This document shows positions 12,062-23,865 of a stretch of DNA of 64,000 nucleotides, piece by piece; positions within the stretch are counted from its first letter, which is position 1, and each line of letters begins with the position of its first letter. The position numbers and the translations under genes were made by a program. The DNA is taken from positions 4,279,825 to 4,343,824 of the forward strand of contig NC_092705.1 of NCBI RefSeq assembly GCF_964275005.1, written 5' to 3'. The notes under the pieces are model-generated. The model did no database searches. It worked only from the letters and a program-made list of their open reading frames with translations, and was not told the origin of the DNA. The DNA comes from Diadema setosum (lineage: Eukaryota > Echinodermata > Echinoidea > Diadematoida > Diadematidae).

Positions 12062-15000
12062 CCCCCTTTTTGTGTCTTCTTATTTTTTTTTTCTCTGTTC
12101 CTCGTGGAAATAGGCGACTCGCAGCGCCCTGGGTGCCGATGCGACCATCACTCAGATGCGGCTTGACTGGGACCGACGCACAGAGCACGACACGGTGTGC
12201 GACCAGCTCATGTGGGCGGTGCCAGAGGCGCGGGGCGTGTCTCACCGGGAAATCCGATGTCGTGAGTGGATCGTTGAGACGTTAGAATTCCCATAATCAT
12301 CACATACAAAATTAATAGGTTTTGGAGGATGAGAGTCAGTAACATATGGATGAAATGTGAAAATGTTCATAAGCCGTGGTTACATATTTCCTCATCTTTT
12401 GAACGTTGTAGCTCTTGAATGCAGTGGCATTCAGGCTAACATTTGTATGACGACTAAAACGGCACACTTCTAGTGAGGCATAATCTGCAGACATGACAGA
12501 CATTCATCATTACTCGGGTTATAAACATTCACTAGTTATGATAATTGCAATGTGGTAAATATATTTTTCAAAGGTGAAGATCATGTTTACATCATTGCGC
12601 TGTTTTTGAACTAACGTTTTAAACTCTTTTTATCAAACTTAGTCATTGGTCATCTCGTAAAATCGATTTGAAATTTTTGCTGCTCAGATTCGAGAATGAT
12701 TGTGAATTCCTGCATTGTACGCGGGGATGGGTTGGGGGATATAGTTCGGGTGCGTAAGGTTATGCCATATTTGCAGAAATATTATCACTGGTCACCGCTG
12801 GCTCGAAAATTGCGGATTTTTTTTTTTTTTTTTTTTAATCTGTCCGACAATCCGAGTTTGTTTGTTGTTTATTTGTTATCGCTTTTCTGACAATCCTGCC
12901 AGATATGGACAAATTCCGGGAGCTGCTTGACACACGTGCATCTGTAGAAGAACACATCAAGTGGGTGGAAGATGTCCGCTGCTACTTTGTCGAAAAGGTG
13001 AAAGGTCAAATTAGACAAGTATCGTTGAAATCACAACGCAACTGTGTATTATTAATAATAATGATGTGTATATTTTTCTACGGAGTGAAAAAGATATTAT
13101 GTCGTCTGCAATTTTCTGCATTCCTCGTTCAATCCATTGCAATTACCGTTTCAGAGACCATAATACATGCACTGTTCATTAGTTGTTATATAAATCACGC
13201 ATGATGTATTTTACCTGTAAGTTTCTGCTCTTCATCATGATCATGGGCATGAAATAAACAGATCTGCGCTGAATTATGATACATTAACAATCTATCTTTT
13301 CAATTATCTTCATCTCTTCATCTTCATCGTTATTTTTCTCTTTCTTTCTTTCTTTCCCTCTCCCTACCCTCCCCTTTCTCTAACTCAAACCATCACTTTT
13401 CCCATTGTCTCTCTTTGCTTTCTTGTTCTTTCTTCTCATTCCCAGGGTTTCCCGCGGGAAAGCAAGCAGTACCTGAACGCTGAGCGCGCCTTCTTGGTTG
13501 GCTGGTGCTACATCTGCAGCCTGATCATCAGAGACCAAACACTACGCAGTGCAACCAGCTTCGGTAATACATACATAGTAACACCGTAGGAGCTGGCCCG
13601 AGGATTGCCATTGCAGATAATTTCATTCGTTTTAATAAAAATGTATCCCTACACCGTACACCAAGGAGTTGATGTTTAAAATCCCTTCACGCAACCACGA
13701 TCAAGTGCAGATCTTATCGCAGTCAGATGGAGAACAAGCCTTCTAACCCTTCGATGTTAGATGATCAACAGACATTATCATTTATCGGGTAAAAAGTTGA
13801 CTTTTCATATGACTGTGACGTAACTAGCAGAATTTCTATTTTTATTTCAATGTACCTTCATTTCGATTTGATATAATTCTAATTTGTGTTTCAGTTGAAA
13901 AGATATCTTCTTCGTCTTTGTTAAAGATAGATCATGGACATTGTGATCAGATACGCCCTTCAGAACAGAACTCTTTAATTAGTGCTTTGGACGAAATCTT
14001 TTAATTTTTTGTCATTTTCTATTTCTTGTTAAGGATGTTTGGAGCTAACAACCTCCGATTTGCCAATGAGCCAAAAACAAAAAAAGAGGGACCAAAGGCA
14101 ATACGAAATTTAAATGATATACCACAGGCCTATATGTGTAAGGTGTTTTGTTGACTGAATTTTGGATTACATTCTTGAATAATCCGAGGACAACCTAGAC
14201 ATGTTATCATGATTTTTAACACCAGGGTCATTCCACCTGCTCAACCTGTTCTACGAGGAATACCTTCTCTATGTGTCGGAGGTTCACAAGTATCAGCGAG
14301 AAGAAGGTGCCCTCTGGCGTCGAGTGATGGGAGTTCAAACCCCGAGTGAGTGAACACACATAGTTTGGGGCAAAGTCCAGAAAGAAATCTGCCCACAAAC
14401 AGTCCAAGCAAGTACCCTGTGAGGGATAAACCTGAAATACCCTCTCATAGCCTGACAAATTCAGGCCGGATTGAATGAGGCTAAGTGGACAAAATTTTCG
14501 AACATGTTGTGCTATGACAGAGACCGTGTGAATTTTGCTCACCGCGGAGTATCCTGCAAAAGGGTCTATGAAAGGAAAGACTAATAATCTTCACTCTGAG
14601 GGAAAACGAGCGCAATCCGCGGTGAGCAAAATACACCGTGTGTGTTTTAACACACGCATGTCGAAGCGGTTTTGTCAGTTCCCATAGACTTTACACGTGA
14701 AGGCGATTCGCTTGGCACTGAGCCAGGTTCGGCGAGCTCGCTCGGTCCTCCCGTTTTATCCTCTATAGGATATTTCGGCGTTATCCCTCACAGGGTATTT
14801 GCTTGGACTGACAAAACTTGAAATCTTCCTGTCATTCTCATCTTCCATCACCATCGTGATCGCTTTCTGTTGTTACCCTGATGATAAGTACTACCTGTAT
14901 CTTCAGAATCACTTTCAAAAATAGTAATTATACAAGAAACTATATTATATAGTATGATAAATATATAAGCGGTAGTACATTCGCGAGCAGCAGCAGTTGT

Positions 15001-15833
15001 TTTAGAAAGCCGTTTTGCATGAATTCTCATTGTCGATTGTACGTAATAAACGTATGGTAACCAACTTTGAAGTTAAAACACAGCGTGACAATAGAATGTT
15101 TCAGTGCCATTACATCAGGGGGCCGACACGTGAACAGATTCCATTCTTCATGGTCAGCATTGTCTTGAGAATGTCTGTACATAGATAACATGTCAAGTCA
15201 ACAGTAATTTTTGATGTAGGCCTACTAGTAATCTCCCATGAGAGTAGTTTACACCTGAATGGGACCCTCACCTCCTCTAAAGTACAAACAGGAAAATATC
15301 TATGAGTAAGCTTTTATTTCCTGAAATGTCATAAAAAGACAGTTGTTCCCATCTCACCTCCGAAGATCCGGCGTCCATTTTGCAGATCACAGCAAGTGAG
15401 AAACATATATTATCAATGAAGAACCAAAACAGTGCTATTCGGCACACTTTCAGCACCTGTTCCAAAGAACACAGAGTTGTATTAGGCCTACACAAAAACA
15501 AAAAAAAAATGGATAGACAAGAAATCGTGTCCACAGATAAGCGTACAAAGCAGTGCAGTTGTCGCTGGTGACTAACCTCAAGACTTAACATCATCGCACT
15601 GTGGCTTAGTGGAGAAGATCTCCGACTCCTCATCGGAGGATCGGAGTTCGATTCCCGTCCAGTGCTGTACGTCCGTGGACAAGTTGTTTTTACCTATCAT
15701 GTCCCTCTCGACCCAGGTTTATAAACGGGTACCTGGCAACGCTAGGGTATTAATAATGGCAGGACCCTCTGGTAGAGCAGGGGCAACACTGAAGACATGC
15801 AAGACGCTACCCTGCATAAATAAGACATTATGT

Positions 15834-15867
<34 letters not shown>

Positions 15868-17243
15868 AATGATGATGACGACGACGACGACGATGATGAT
15901 AGTGATGATGAAGATGATGATGATTATCATTATCATTATTATCATTATTATCGTGCAATGACGGTCATTTTCACCTGCACAGTGTCGGATAGATTCCTCC
16001 TGATGGACGTCGATCTCGACGCAGACGAGTGTGACGACCTCCTAGAACAGCTGACCAGCCCCGGAAAGAGCGGGACATCTTCGGGACCAGCGATGCTCGG
16101 CAATCCCGCTGACTCGGCTGAAAGCAGGCCTACGGACACACGTAAGGTATGTTAAGACATTTTGTAGAGGTCCCGCCGACGTATCCGCGAACCTACCACA
16201 TAATTACGCTAGATGATTATTGAAAAAATAAAGTTATTTAAGTAAGCAAAACAGTGAAACTCTCGTTATAATCGGAGATATTTTACATGTCTTCAGAAAT
16301 AGGGACATAAGATCACGCTCACGTTTAATCATGCAAACTTGAGAAAGCGATGAAGTCATCGCCTCACAAGGGAAGCATTCGTATTGTGTCATCTATTTTA
16401 CATCCTCTTACTGATATTAAAAAAAAAAGAAACTGACTTTGCACAAACAAGGACAATACCTCAAAAATCTAGTGTGCCAACTCATGAGGCCACACTTATA
16501 AAAAGAAGCCAGTAAAATGAAAATGTATATAGTATTTACAAGCAAATTCTAGTCACAATAATTCACATTTCAATCATTTCCTGCTTCAATTAAAATAGAC
16601 TATCGCTATCCCGGCGCCATATCCTGCGGACACGGCTACCCCTGGCTCCGATGGCCCTAGCTGCGATCAAGCCTCAATCCGGAGTTCCGACATCATCCCC
16701 TTGGCGTTCGCCGCCTCAGCCGCGAGTCCGGGCGTCACAGGGGACGGAGACGTTCTGGCAGCAACGCCGGAGAGGGGCCGCAGCGATGCTTCCTGCTTCA
16801 GCGCTTTGTCCGGTACGAACGTTTCACCCGCCACCACTGCACAGTCAAACAAGGCCTCCACAAAAGGTACCGCTATCCCTGAATGTCTTCCAACTTCTTT
16901 GAATCGTAGGTGAACTTGCAAGGTAACAGAGATACAGCCCTTCCATAAGCATTAAACACAATTATTAAGCATAGTGTTTATGTGTCATATGATAGTAAAA
17001 GCGAACCTAACTGAGATAACGGTAAAGAGATTTTCTTTTTTTTTTTCTTTTGCTTTTCATCGTTTGTTCCATCGTTGCATCATAGTCAACATTATGTCAA
17101 TCATTGTGGTCTTTAGATCTTCTTACTGCTCATTGCACCCTTATTCAAGCCATATGAACGATCCCCTTCAGAGAGGGCACACACGAAGCGTACTTCAATG
17201 AGTTGTACTGGACGTACACGAGCCTATACGCGCCCAAACACCG

Positions 17244-17274
<31 letters not shown>

Positions 17275-19626
17275 TGCACACACATCAACTTATCTACTCG
17301 CAAGAGACTAGTACCGCGGACGCTGGGGCTGTCTAAAGATGTAATCGAACTGTAAGGAGTACAAAAATGCACAAAGAGAGGGGAAATATCTCAGAATACA
17401 TTCATATCTACATGAGATATCGGGTTGCATGATAGGCATCATTACCCTTGCAAGTTTCTTTTAAACGCACTTCTACTGTTCCGTTCAAAAACTCAGAACG
17501 TTTAATTGATCTATAATCAGGTCTTTGAGGGTTTGTCTTTCTTTTATTAATTGTTTGCTTCTTGTTGTTTTTGTCACGCGCCCACTTAGACCAAGCGTAT
17601 TTCATGGTCCCCGTTTCCTAGGAAATTTGCCATTAATAGACCAAGGGTATCACCACTCTCTTTTCATGGTTTGGTTGTAGGCTCCTTGTTGGTGTATGGT
17701 CACTGGAACCGATAAGTCCCAGAAAACATAAGTCTGTGATTTGTGAAACAATTATTCAATCTATATCTATTATTATCATTATTATTATTGTTGTTGTTTA
17801 TTCATCGATAGCATTTCATAAGGTATGATACAAAGTATCTTTCACTTGACCACTTTTTTTGATCCATGTATGATTGTTTCTTTCTGGAACAGAACTTTCT
17901 AACAAACTCAGTTGCTATGTTTAACTTCTTGAATTGGCTTTTCTCGGGGGATGGGGTAAATTATGTGTAGACTAAATGACTTAATTAATTCCATTTTCTT
18001 TTCTCAATATAATACAAGGCTCGACACTCGAAATTGGGAGGTGCTAGGTACAAGCCCAAGGCAACAAATTGATTATTTAAAGAGCAAAATTCCCCGATGG
18101 TATGAGTCTCTATCATACATCCTTAGCTCACCCCTCCTTTCCGTCCTTGTTTAGTGGTGCGATCGCCTGCAGGAGTTCTCCGACAAATAGCTCCAGGACC
18201 AGGCTCCACTTCTTTCGTCACCAGCAAGCTGGTCCGAGCCACGCTACTCCCGAGCTCCGTGTCCGACCCGCCTGCGCAGGCCGCGACCGCCGCCAGCGGG
18301 GAAGGGTCCGCCGTCGAGAAGTCCACAACGAATCCCCCACCTCCGGTCCTCACCCTAAATGTGCCTACAGTTCCGGGACTAGAGCTGCACAAAGGCCAGG
18401 TACGGATTTCCTCATTCTTGATTGCAGATTTTCATAAACATATTTCTATTTCTTCAAACAACCTGGTGTTTGTTTGTTTTTTTTTTTGTTTTTTTTTTGT
18501 TTTTTGGTTTTTTTTTACTTTTTTCTACCACAAAATGCAATTGGCGGGCCTCCAAGACAAAAAAGTTAGCGTCGAGCCTTACTTGTATAATACGCATGTG
18601 TGTTCGTGAGACTGTACTTTTGGGAAGCTTGTTAATGGCTTATCTGGGTTTTACGTTTTCCAGTGAATACAGCTTTCTTTTCTTTCTTTCCTTTTTAACC
18701 TTTATCGCGTTATTGCATCTCGAGCGAGATCAGTTGTGGTACAGTATTTAGGTATTCCTCCCTCTTGTGGTCATTCTTCATTTCGGTCTACATTTTGTTT
18801 TTATATTTGTGACCATGCACCTCAAAACAAACAAAAAGTCGCCAGGCATGAATTTTTAGTTAAGACCATATTCTGAAAGAGCAGACTTTAAGCTTTAAAA
18901 TGATGTATAACTCAAATCAAATTGACTCTCCTAACCTATCTAAATATTGGAAAGAAAGCACAAACTCAGGAAAAGAGCGAACTGAGAAAAGAGGCTCTGA
19001 AGTACAGTGTCTATTCAGGCACTTAATCTTTACCAAACCGTGCTGGCTGTGCAATGAATGGGACAAAAAACAGAAAGTAAACCGCCAGAGTAACAACAAT
19101 GAAGGGATTATCAGATTAAACTGAAATTAAGCGTGCCTCATTAAAATATTCTGTCCATGATTAATTCCAACTTTCAAAGCAGTAGCACTATCCTTTCAAA
19201 AGTTATTAGAGTTGAAAGTGAAGAGTGTGGACAAGGTTTTTCAAAAATTAAAAAGGGATTCTAAAGACACACCTAATCACACTATTCTACCAAAAATGAT
19301 CGAGATAAACTGCTAAAAAAACACACTTTCCTGCCCGTTTTATGATACCAAATTTTAGCATAATGTAAAAGACGACCCGCTCTTTCAGAAAATATGAAAA
19401 AGTCAAGTTCGGCTAGGTTGACCCATTTCACTTATTTTCAGTCCTCACGCAAAATCAGTGTGTGCGTCTTTATGTTCGTTTTGAGGTGCACGGTCACATT
19501 TAATAATTTCTTAAATGACCTTTTTCTCCATGGCAGTTCTTGACATCTGGAGACGGCCGGAAGTACGTCATAGACGACGTGCAGACCGTAATCCAGCCAG
19601 TGACGTCACCGCAGATTACGGGCTGA
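3618..19626 (+). CDS. RFX-family winged-helix transcription factor (RFX4/6-like), 16 coding exons, 5' end missing
   Basis: Exons: 3618-3759, 4315-4438, 5158-5517, 6539-6658, 7499-7576, 8839-9005, 9866-9957, 10871-10929, 12114-12261, 12903-12997, 13446-13563, 14226-14345, 15983-16146, 16599-16866, 18155-18399, 19537-19626. All have AG/GT borders and phases agree across every junction, giving about 796 codons to a TGA. Seen: the RFX DNA-binding domain near visible residues 44-125 (EWLMQNYEASQGYSLPR, PVNAASFGK, TRRLGTRGQSKYHYYG), then the B, C and dimerisation regions up to about residue 540, then a low-complexity tail. Known: RFX proteins bind X-box DNA as dimers in the nucleus and often control cilia genes. 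RGQSKYHYYG and the central region look closer to RFX4/6, whereas RDQTLRSATSFGSFHL resembles RFX1-3, so the exact subfamily is inferred. The first exon enters in phase 1, so an upstream exon with the start lies outside what I can identify. RFX membership is near certain. Confidence 0.93.
6539..14345 (+). CDS. RFX exons 4-12: B, C and dimerisation regions
   Basis: Nine exons encode the conserved RFX core. Landmarks: MLPDFPRASQLVNLPATL (6539-6658), HSTMILDVVLRGGLDE (7499-7576), VCDTYVYHTIAFVLIPG (8839-9005), LLQSIRQFSCRFPQTV (9866-9957), RFSQLLKRKTSLAHLAQ (10871-10929), VEEHIKWVEDVRCYFVEK (12903-12997), RDQTLRSATSF (13446-13563) and SFHLLNLFYEEYLLYV (14226-14345). Known: this region mediates RFX homo- and heterodimer formation. 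The 59-base exon at 10871 is short but both phases fit. The 12114 exon is more divergent than its neighbours. Confidence 0.9.
6953..7150 (+). mobile_element. tRNA-derived SINE in an RFX intron
   Basis: A tRNA-like head has a box A (TGGTTGAATGG) and a box B (GGTTCGAGTCTCC) at normal spacing, followed by a non-tRNA body with GGCAGGGCACTTTATCTCC. No cloverleaf with good stems forms, so it is a SINE and not a tRNA gene. Confidence 0.65.
9478..9790 (-). mobile_element. 3' end of a non-LTR retrotransposon (LINE)
   Basis: Minus strand encodes LAPKLWNNLPVSIRQANTL followed by DSFKSNLKTYLFRKC, the typical C-terminus of a LINE reverse-transcriptase ORF. A short 3' part with AAGCGCTTTATAAATGTTAT and a TTA-type tail follows toward 9478. 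It lies in an RFX intron and is 5'-truncated. Confidence 0.75.
12001..12055. repeat. (TG)n tract close to an RFX 3' splice site
   Basis: About 27 TG units, then a T-rich stretch (12065-12098), then the AG at 12112-12113 of the 12114 exon. Confidence 0.9.
14400..14810. mobile_element. Nested foldback/MITE-like element in an RFX intron
   Basis: The outer arms are CAGTCCAAGCAAGTACCCTG at 14400 and its inverted match ending GCTTGGACTG at 14810 (about 40 bases each). Inner arms (about 14523-14548 and 14613-14638) share ATTTTGCTCACCGCGG in inverted order. No ORF is seen. Confidence 0.7.
15598..15830 (+). mobile_element. tRNA-derived SINE in an RFX intron
   Basis: Box A (TGGCTTAGTGG) and box B (GGAGTTCGATTCC) start the element; its body includes AAACGGGTACCTGGCAACGC and GGCAGGACCCTCTGGTAGAG. 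It ends in a long ATG/GAC trinucleotide tract (15833-15950). Confidence 0.7.
15983..19626 (+). CDS. RFX exons 13-16: divergent C-terminal tail
   Basis: Exon 15983-16146 has an acidic start (FLLMDVDLDADECDDLLEQL). It has two overlapping donors; only the second (after AAG at 16146) keeps phase 0 with the next exon. Exons 16599-16866 and 18155-18399 are rich in Ala, Ser, Pro and Thr and chosen by phase; other frames of 16599-16866 are also open, but they run into stops in this exon or the next. The final exon 19537-19626 encodes 29 residues (ending VTSPQITG) and a TGA. No known domain is seen in the tail; a transcription-activation role would be inference. Confidence 0.82.
18808..19498. mobile_element. 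691-bp TIR element, copy 1 (RFX last intron)
   Basis: It begins TGTGACCATGCACCTCAAAA and ends with the inverted match TTTTGAGGTGCACGGTCACA. The same element occurs inverted at 60440-61107. No transposase is encoded, so it looks non-autonomous. Confidence 0.8.
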
Positions 19627-19665
19627 GTGGATACCAGTCCTTATTATCCTTTCAGTGTAAATCCC

Positions 19666-19671
19666 ATTAAA
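19666..19671 (+). other. Candidate poly(A) signal of the RFX gene
   Basis: ATTAAA lies 40 bases after the RFX stop codon. It is the common variant of AATAAA. A 3' UTR this short would be unusual, so a later signal is possible. Confidence 0.45.
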
Positions 19672-21384
19672 CTACATTTGTGTATGACCAGCTTTCTGAA
19701 CGCATTGTGTAGACACACGTGATGAGTGCATTTTCAGCCAATCAAACAATGGTAGCACATTACAATGTTCAAATGATATGCATTCATTTTTGGATCAATT
19801 ACTGATTTTACTGTACCATTCATTATACACTAGAGTCCATATCTAATTTCTCCCTGTATTGCATAAGAGTTTTGAAAGGACGTGGAAGTTGCCCCCCCCC
19901 CCCTTTTTTTTTTTTTTTTTACAAAAAGAGTTTGGTCTTCTCCACGTGTATGTGTATGTCTACATCATAAATAATGCAGATTTTAGTCTTCCATGCGTTT
20001 TAGTAAAGCCTCTTTCCCCTTCAATCATTTTCTTTCTACATTTGTATTTTGTTTTGTTTTTAACTCTAATTGACTATGTGGACATGAAGTTGAGGATCAG
20101 AGAACATCCTAGTATTCGCTTTTGACTATTCACATGTCCTCGTACTTGACGATATTTATACGTATTGAAGTGGCACAGATCACAAGCAAGTGTTTGTTTG
20201 TTCGTTCTTTATTGTAGAGCCTGTCATAGGCGATGGGTGTTGGCTTCGTGCCCGGTAAATCATTTCTTGATCAACCTGTCACACTTGCCCAAGATATTCC
20301 CCTGTATTAGCAATCTTAGCGTACAAAAATAAGTTAGCCCCTTTTACATGAATTTTCTTCATTTGTTAACCCTTTCATCTTCTTGGGAAAGGGAGACTTA
20401 ACAGAAGATTTGATGCTGTTCACTTTCTGTGAAGTTTTCTGTGACCATTTGCTATTTTGAAATGTTTACCTTATGCGTTTGCTGTGGCAGCGACTGCTTT
20501 AATTCGCGGAGTCTATTCTATGCTTTATAGGACAACTACTAACAGCTCTAAATATGGAATGTTACACAGCTTGTTTCAATTGTCTGTTTGTTTAATGATA
20601 AAAATAGCGATTAATAAAGACCTACGCAAACACAAAATATCACATTGTGGAAGCAGTGTTTGTAGTGTAGTTGTGTGGTGAAAATGTATTTAATATGTAT
20701 TCAGACCTCCCAACTATTCTGAATTTGGAGGAAAGAATATGAATTTTGACCATTGCTAGTTCTTGTTTCAGTAGAAGTTTCCTATTTTTCGCGGTAGTTT
20801 TATTACGCACTTCCTAGGAGAACTGGGCCCCGTTGCTAGAAACTTTGCGTTTAAACGCAACTTGCAACTGATTGTCACTGACCAATCAAAATCATTGTTA
20901 CATGCATGTCTTCTTAATAGGGCAGACCCTGAGCCAATCAGAATGGTTGTTTCAAAATTAGCAATTATTTGCAATTGATTGCAACTTTCTTGCAACGGGG
21001 CCCTGTTCTGTCTTTTCTACTTTTGAGCCAAATCATCCGTCTTTTTTTTTTTATCAGTCAGAAAAGAAGGATGGTCTTTGTATTTCATATTTGATGTATT
21101 GTGCATTACTTCAAAAACATGATAAATGCAAGACATGTATTTGCCGTAATATGTGTGTGTGTGGCCCATGGCGTGTGTGCGTATGTGTGTGTTTATCTGT
21201 TTTATACCATTCCTTTGCAACGTTATGTGTTCATTACAGCTACACTGGGAGAATTATTTTGCTGGGTGTGGGAGAGGGGTGAGGCAATTGGACGGGGTCA
21301 AGTTATCGTCGTCCACACGTTAATGACTAAATTTTGTAATGAAACAGAACAGTGATAGCTAGGTGTGTCATATCAAGGTACATG

Positions 21385-21437
<53 letters not shown>

Positions 21438-22352
21438 CAGTACATAATGCAACTACGTACACTGTTATGCACTTATTTTCATGATCCAAATCAAAGCAAT
21501 ATTATATCATAAAACTACAATTACAGTATATACCAGTATATCAAAAATAGCTAACATAAGGCTAATCATATTTTTGTTAATGACGGAACCCGGGCTGAGG
21601 TCCGTTACTCAAAATAAGAGTATAAGATATGACGGCACCATCTAAAAGCTACACATAATTCTGCATAAACATCGACAGAAATGTTGAGAAATAATCCACT
21701 TTACGCGAGCTCACTTTCGTCACACAGTGTTCGTGGAGGAACTTAGAAGAGAATACGCAGAAGAGGGAGCTTGATATAAAGAATTATCGGAATAACTTTT
21801 AATATCTTTTTTGTCTGTAAATGCACTCGTACAAGGCACGTGCAACCAAGGTGATTTGATTCCATGAGATGAAATTAAGGTAGGCCTCCAATATTTGTCG
21901 TTTGTTTGTCTTTTCCTTTTTGTTTTATACCCGATTTATTCGTTACCATGTATGCGTCCATATTATACAAAGGCAAATAACCATTAAAAAAAAAAGAAAA
22001 GCATGCCCTTTAAATTTTAAAGTTGGCTAAACGGGTAGGAAGATTACTAGCTAGAGCAATAAGGGTGGACTGTACAATAGGATTGTAAAATACAGCAATT
22101 CGATTAACTTCTTTTGAAGATATGAAAGGTGAAATGTCACTAGTGTTACCTCGGAAATAAATATGATAATTTATGAAATAAATATGATAATTTGATATTT
22201 ATTTGAAAGTATTGGGTATCACTATTTTCATACCGCGATTGAACAGGGACATGCAGTTGTAGAAGAGCCCAAGCATTTGCCAATGAAAACAAGTTCTCAT
22301 GCAGAAATCGACATCTTTTCTTATAGTTTCGAAGGGAGGGGAGGTAACAATG
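19672..22352. other. Intergenic region after the RFX gene
   Basis: No gene is supported. It contains poly-C/poly-T (19890-19920), the MITE at 20825-21003, a CA tract at 21391-21435 and AT-rich sequence. Confidence 0.55.
20825..21003. mobile_element. 179-bp MITE
   Basis: Ends are GGGCCCCGTTGCTAGAAAC and its inverted match TTTCTTGCAACGGGGCCC. Internal halves (GCAACTTGCAACTGATTG against CAATTGATTGCAACTTTC) also fold. No ORF. Confidence 0.75.
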
Positions 22353-22790
22353 TCAAATTTCATGAGCTCTGCACAAGTCTGCAATACAAAGGCAAACTCT
22401 TTCCTTACTTGCAGTTATACTTGTTGTGGTTGTGTCAACAAGAGAAGTGCACAACACTGAGTCTGTTTCACTCTGAACCCAGTATACAGCCTCCTCAACA
22501 GGCTTACATGACAGGACTGTGGGTGCGGGTGAAGGCGGTATCCAGTCGTATATTTTGATCGCACTAAGTCCTGGATCTGGTGTCATTTCAACGCGAGCTA
22601 CGAGGAACGAATTATCCTTTGTGATAACTGCAAACTTCTCCTTTTCGAGTGCCAAGTCTGAGGGGAAAATGTATAGTGAAGTTAAAGTTCTCTGCACAGT
22701 TTCACATATAGCACAAATAAAGTGTTTGATGAAATTCATATCTTGTGTACCCTCCACTTCGACTTTAAAATCAGCATCAGGTGCCAATGC
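22353..22790 (-). CDS. Possible exon with weak likeness to the end of the thioester-protein (C3/C4/A2M) receptor-binding region
   Basis: About 145 codons are open on the minus strand to a TAA at 22353. Seen: PGLSAIKIYDWI, then some 45 residues later VCLCIADLC. Known: C3, C4 and A2M-type proteins have an I/V-K-V-Y-D-Y-Y strand in the last MG domain, and C3/C4 then have a C-x-C-x4-C motif. The spacing here is about 20 residues longer than in human C3, and sequence before it does not align well by eye. No thioester motif or NTR domain is visible nearby. It could be an unrelated exon or a decayed copy. Confidence 0.3.
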   Translation of the reverse strand, partial: ALAPDADFKVEVEGTQDMNFIKHFICAICETVQRTLTSLYIFPSDLALEKEKFAVITKDNSFLVARVEMTPDPGLSAIKIYDWIPPSPAPTVLSCKPVEEAVYWVQSETDSVLCTSLVDTTTTSITASKERVCLCIADLCRAHEI

Positions 22791-22796
22791 ATACAT

Positions 22797-22930
22797 TATT
22801 ATTGTTATTATTATTATTATTATTATTTTCATTATCATTATCATTATTATTATTATCATTATCACTTATCATCATCACCATCATCATCATCATCGTTATC
22901 ATCATTATCATTATTATTACTATCACTATT
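22797..22930. repeat. ATT/ATC trinucleotide-type tract
   Basis: Mixed TTA, TTATCA and ATC repeats. Reading frames over it give poly-Ile, poly-Tyr or poly-Asn and are not genes. Confidence 0.85.
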
Positions 22931-23306
22931 GTGACTTTAAAAAAACAACTATAACAAGGCTGAATTGGCATTAGGATCATTTTCGCCGACTAGTTATTTT
23001 GGCCTCTATAATGGCAATGTGTAATTTTATAGCTACATACATTTTACAAACGCAAAACGCAGTATCCCAGGGTACGACGGTACCCCGGAGTACCGCGTGG
23101 TGCAAAGCATAAACTGTAGTGTGGAGAATCACACATGACAATAAACATACTACGTGAAAGCAAGTTGTACTCATTAGTTCTCGATCACGTGTGCGTGTGT
23201 ATGTGCGTTTGTGTGTGTTTTTTTTTTTTCAGCGTTTACAGATAAGCAGATAATCATGAAAATAATACATTTCAAGTTCCACTCGCTTCCCATCCGCCTG
23301 CTTTAT

Positions 23307-23553
23307 GAAGAGTTTGTTCGCAAAAACCGATAAGTCCATATTTGCCAAATGGAGATATTTGCGATTAAAGGTCAAGAAAAATAAAGAGAATAATAAGAAA
23401 ATGTTTGCTTCTTTTGACCATAACTTCAAAAATGTACCTTTACATGTAGTGACCAATATATCATTTAAAAGGTATTATTTTGTACTTTATGACAGAGGCC
23501 GTACTTCAAAATCTTCAAAAATGGACTTATCGGTTTTTGCGAACAAACTCTTC
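23307..23553. mobile_element. 247-bp foldback element with 33-bp perfect arms
   Basis: GAAGAGTTTGTTCGCAAAAA and the following CCGATAAGTCCAT at 23307-23340 are exactly inverted at 23521-23553. A related inner piece (TGGAGATATTTGTGATTAAA) recurs near 48437. Confidence 0.8.
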
Positions 23554-23865
23554 GTTTTGTTTCCGTTATTACCCAGCTGGATATATTGTGCTCGTTTTAT
23601 ATCACTATCTTTTTTGTAGTTATATAGTAAAAGATCAAGTTTAAAACTGAAGTTTCACAATGCCTATAGACCATGAAAGATAGAGTGGAAATGTATGCTT
23701 CCGAGGGGAATCACTATTATTTTACACCATATAAAACATCATAAAGAAGTGGTTATTTACTCATTCTTTCTTTTCACGTTCTGTTTTTGAGAAATCGATC
23801 AGTATCGATGTGAATATCGGTTGAAAAGTAAACATTAAATTTTACCTTTCTCCTTGCACAGAACC

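Noticed and set aside
15719..15958. His-rich/Ile-rich open frames
   Set aside because: They follow an ATG/GAC trinucleotide repeat after a SINE.
16141..16142. First of two donors in the RFX exon 15983-16146
   Set aside because: Using it would put the next exon out of phase and into a stop.
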